From Puniceicoccales bacterium (GTDB lineage: Bacteria; Verrucomicrobiota; Verrucomicrobiia; Opitutales; JAIRLM01), in contig JAITFC010000047.1 of the NCBI GenBank assembly GCA_031281635.1, positions 1-14,413 on the forward strand: 14,413 nucleotides of DNA, written 5' to 3'. Shown one piece after another: positions 12,819-14,413 of this stretch; the first letter of the stretch is position 1, and every line of letters begins with the position of its first letter. Made by a program: the position numbers and the translations under genes. The notes under the pieces were generated by a model that saw nothing but the letters and a program-made list of their open reading frames with translations, did not search any database and was not told the DNA's origin.

Positions 12819-14126
12819 ATGTTTACTACTCCCGGAACTCCGTCAGATCCATTACTACCCAGGAATTGGGGATCGTGTCTTGGTCGCAAAACTTGGGTTG
12901 GACTTGCGCTCGTTGGTGGCGGCGTTGCGACACTTTGTGTTAGCATTTTTGTCGTGCCTTCTCCCTCTCTGTTAGTTACTGGCGGCACGTCGCTTTGTTC
13001 GGGCATTGTCATGTTGGTAGTAAGTTTTTATGAACACCATCATGTCAGAAAATTGTCACTCCAGCTGCGCCTTCCCACACCCTTGCCACCGCATGATGAG
13101 CTGCACTCGGACGATGATGAGTCAGATCGGCCCCATTCGGATGCGCATGCAAAGCCTCCACCGCAGAATAATGCGGAAAATCCTATGGCCGACAGAGACG
13201 ACCCACATTCTGATGAAGAGTCTTCCGATGAACCTTGGAGACCAGTGCAGAACACGGATGGACAAACTCAGATAGATGCTGCGGAAAGTGAACGAACGGA
13301 GGATCCATCACAACCATTAAATGCGCATTCCGAGCCTCCACCGCAGAATAATGCGGAAAATGCTGAAGAAAATCCTATGGCTAATCAAGACCCACATTCT
13401 GATGAAGAGTCTTCCGATGAAGAGTCTTCCGATGAGCCTTTGGTACCAGCACAGAACCCGGATGGCCAAACTCGGATAGGTGCTGCGGGAGGTGAACGAA
13501 CGGAGGATCCATCACAACCATTAAATGCGCCATCCGAGCCTCTACCGCAGAATAATACGGAAAATCCTATAGCCAATCAAGACGCACATACAGATGAAGA
13601 GCCTCACGATGAGCCTTTTGGACCAGCGCAAAACCCGGATGGCCAAGAGCCGCAGGTAAATATTGTGGCACAACCAGAAGCGCCAGTGGATTCGCCAGCG
13701 CCGAGCGTTGCACAAAGACCAACACCGACAGAAACACTTTCGGCAGCTCTATTGTCAGCTTTTTCTAAGGGAAAATCAGCAGGAACACCGCCAGCGTCTC
13801 CTGTAAGATCAGCAGGGATACCGCTAGCGTCTCCTGGAAGTCCGCTGCCGGCAACAGGGTCACAACTACTGCAGTACACGGCGCAGGCTTCGCCAAATTT
13901 CGGGAAAACACTTACTCTGCATGATGCTCGTCAACTGCTGGAAAGTGGAGGTCTTATGTCATTGCAAGGAAGTGAGATACGCGCCAATCGCGAGGTCATT
14001 AAAAATCCAGCGGACGGCGAAATTACCACAGACGAAGTCCAGAAATTTCAAATGCGCGGTGTAAAAGTTTATGTTGCAGATAAACTTGTGGACCTTCGAT
14101 GGGACTTACTTTCGGTATTTGCCTGA
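12819..14126 (+). CDS. Unknown protein with bilobed hydrophobic domain and acidic repeats, probably C-terminally truncated
   Basis: 435 residues from ATG 12819 (MFTTPGTPSDP), which fits the promoter and leaves a normal N-terminus. In-frame ATG codons at 12771 and 12699 would give implausible leaders, though 12771 cannot be excluded. Residues about 24-80 hold two hydrophobic lobes (WVGLALVGGGVATLCVSIFVV / LLVTGGTSLCSGIVMLVVSF) around a Pro-Ser turn, then basic HHHVRK. Residues about 95-280 are an acidic repeat region (DPHSDEESSDEP, PQNNAENP, QNPDGQT). A Pro/Ser/Ala segment with repeated G(T/I)PxASP follows, then a folded-looking end (370-435). That end resembles residues 180-240 of the 8804-10879 protein: ARQLLES / ARDAIES, and DGEITTDEVQKFQMRGVKVYVA / DGISIAELYALESCGAKVVAA. 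The other protein continues for 450 residues, whereas this one stops soon after, and a matching stretch resumes in another frame at about 14113. It is probably a shortened paralogue; an Inc-like role is inference. Confidence 0.75.
   Translation: MFTTPGTPSDPLLPRNWGSCLGRKTWVGLALVGGGVATLCVSIFVVPSPSLLVTGGTSLCSGIVMLVVSFYEHHHVRKLSLQLRLPTPLPPHDELHSDDDESDRPHSDAHAKPPPQNNAENPMADRDDPHSDEESSDEPWRPVQNTDGQTQIDAAESERTEDPSQPLNAHSEPPPQNNAENAEENPMANQDPHSDEESSDEESSDEPLVPAQNPDGQTRIGAAGGERTEDPSQPLNAPSEPLPQNNTENPIANQDAHTDEEPHDEPFGPAQNPDGQEPQVNIVAQPEAPVDSPAPSVAQRPTPTETLSAALLSAFSKGKSAGTPPASPVRSAGIPLASPGSPLPATGSQLLQYTAQASPNFGKTLTLHDARQLLESGGLMSLQGSEIRANREVIKNPADGEITTDEVQKFQMRGVKVYVADKLVDLRWDLLSVFA
13155..13650 (+). 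repeat. Acidic-region coding repeat, 180-204 bp units
   Basis: Units start at CCTCCACCGCAGAATAA: 13155-13334 (180 bp), 13335-13538 (204 bp) and a partial third from 13539. The second unit is longer because of inserted AEE and a duplicated EESSD segment. All differences are multiples of three bases, and similarity is high at the DNA level, which points to recent duplication. Confidence 0.8.
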
Positions 14127-14205
14127 AAACTCTCGCCGACAACCATTTGACGGAAGTGTGCAAGTGTTGCAAACAATTGCATACAAATTTCATTTTACCA
14201 AGTCA
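14113..14205 (+). pseudogene. Frameshifted remnant of the shared C-terminal domain
   Basis: Just before the TGA at 14124-14126, another + frame reads RYLPENSRRQPFDGSVQVLQ and then ends in KFHFTKSS. The 8804-10879 protein reads SLPHRKSPPISRR, then GNDSVVQW, then FAIEFTKEE at residues about 240-285. The DNA also aligns around the stop: TCGcTAccGCATAGAAAATCT there versus TCGGTATTTGCCTGAAAACTCT here, with one base missing. This suggests the gene once ran on and lost its frame. The similarity is short and ends near 14200. Confidence 0.35.
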
Positions 14206-14413
14206 TCGATTTTTTTCTGCTTGACAGGCCTGCATGTTCTCTTACGAGTGTCCGCATGGGTATGAATATTGTCGGCCGAACCCCAGTGCGCGATCCTAGA
14301 GGCTGTCGTCAAATTTCCTCTATCAACATTGTAAAGCAGCGAATGTGAACTGCAGCCACAAAAGACGATATATTTTTACAATAGCGCGTAGCAACTCCGC
14401 GCCATTTTCGGAA
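14127..14413 (+). other. Right-edge region with possible promoter and 30-codon ORF
   Basis: Beyond the remnant, TTGACA (14221-14226) is followed after 17 bases by a weak ACGAGT and, six bases later, by ATG at 14256. That ATG opens a 30-codon frame (MGMNIVGRTPVRDPRG..., stop TGA 14346-14348). No Shine-Dalgarno site and no family match. I see nothing else assignable up to the window end. Confidence 0.25.

Overview
The window looks like accessory chromosome from a host-associated bacterium of the PVC group (Chlamydiota, or a chlamydia-like/Verrucomicrobiota relative). Three things point there. One is a large autotransporter full of GGA(I/V)Y and FxxN repeats, the signature of chlamydial polymorphic membrane proteins (Pmp). 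Another is three predicted proteins with a bilobed hydrophobic hairpin followed by long low-complexity or acidic tails, an architecture reminiscent of chlamydial Inc proteins. The third is ordinary housekeeping genes (ssrA, gatA) scattered singly among them. The phylum call is inference; nothing here fixes the species.

Layout, left to right. 1-1034 (+): 3' part of a gene for a Pro-Ala-repeat membrane protein, cut by the window edge. 1191-1217: terminator between convergent genes. 1236-4532 (-): Pmp-like autotransporter, whose signal peptide appears to be split from an upstream ATG by a frameshift at a T7 run next to three 13-bp repeats. 4686-5300 (-): stand-alone CinA/PncC-type domain protein with an eroded active site. 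5368-5761 (+): ssrA (tmRNA), divergent from cinA, with an unusual all-basic tag. 5762-6175: mostly unassigned. 6176-6730 (+): Arg/Cys-rich unknown protein with a strong Shine-Dalgarno (SD) site, overlapped by a second long frame. 6731-7281: hairpins and a 21-codon ORF with a strong SD. 7282-8757 (+): gatA, complete, with no gatC or gatB beside it. 8804-10879 (+): 691-residue unknown membrane protein. 11044-11718 (-): MarC-family membrane protein. 11914-12654 (+): secreted outer-membrane beta-barrel candidate. 12819-14126 (+): a second bilobed-hydrophobic protein with acidic repeats, which shares a C-terminal domain with the 8804 protein and seems truncated by a frameshift. 14127-14413: remnant sequence and a possible new promoter.

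The genes do not form one pathway. The common theme is surface and host-interface proteins (Pmp, beta-barrel, two related bilobed-hydrophobic proteins, the Pro-Ala membrane protein, the Arg/Cys-rich protein) between housekeeping genes. Two signals recur and are the main discoveries I can support. Simple-sequence tracts sit at or near gene starts, suggesting phase variation. In four genes the likely -10 box lies exactly six bases before an ATG, suggesting leaderless transcripts.
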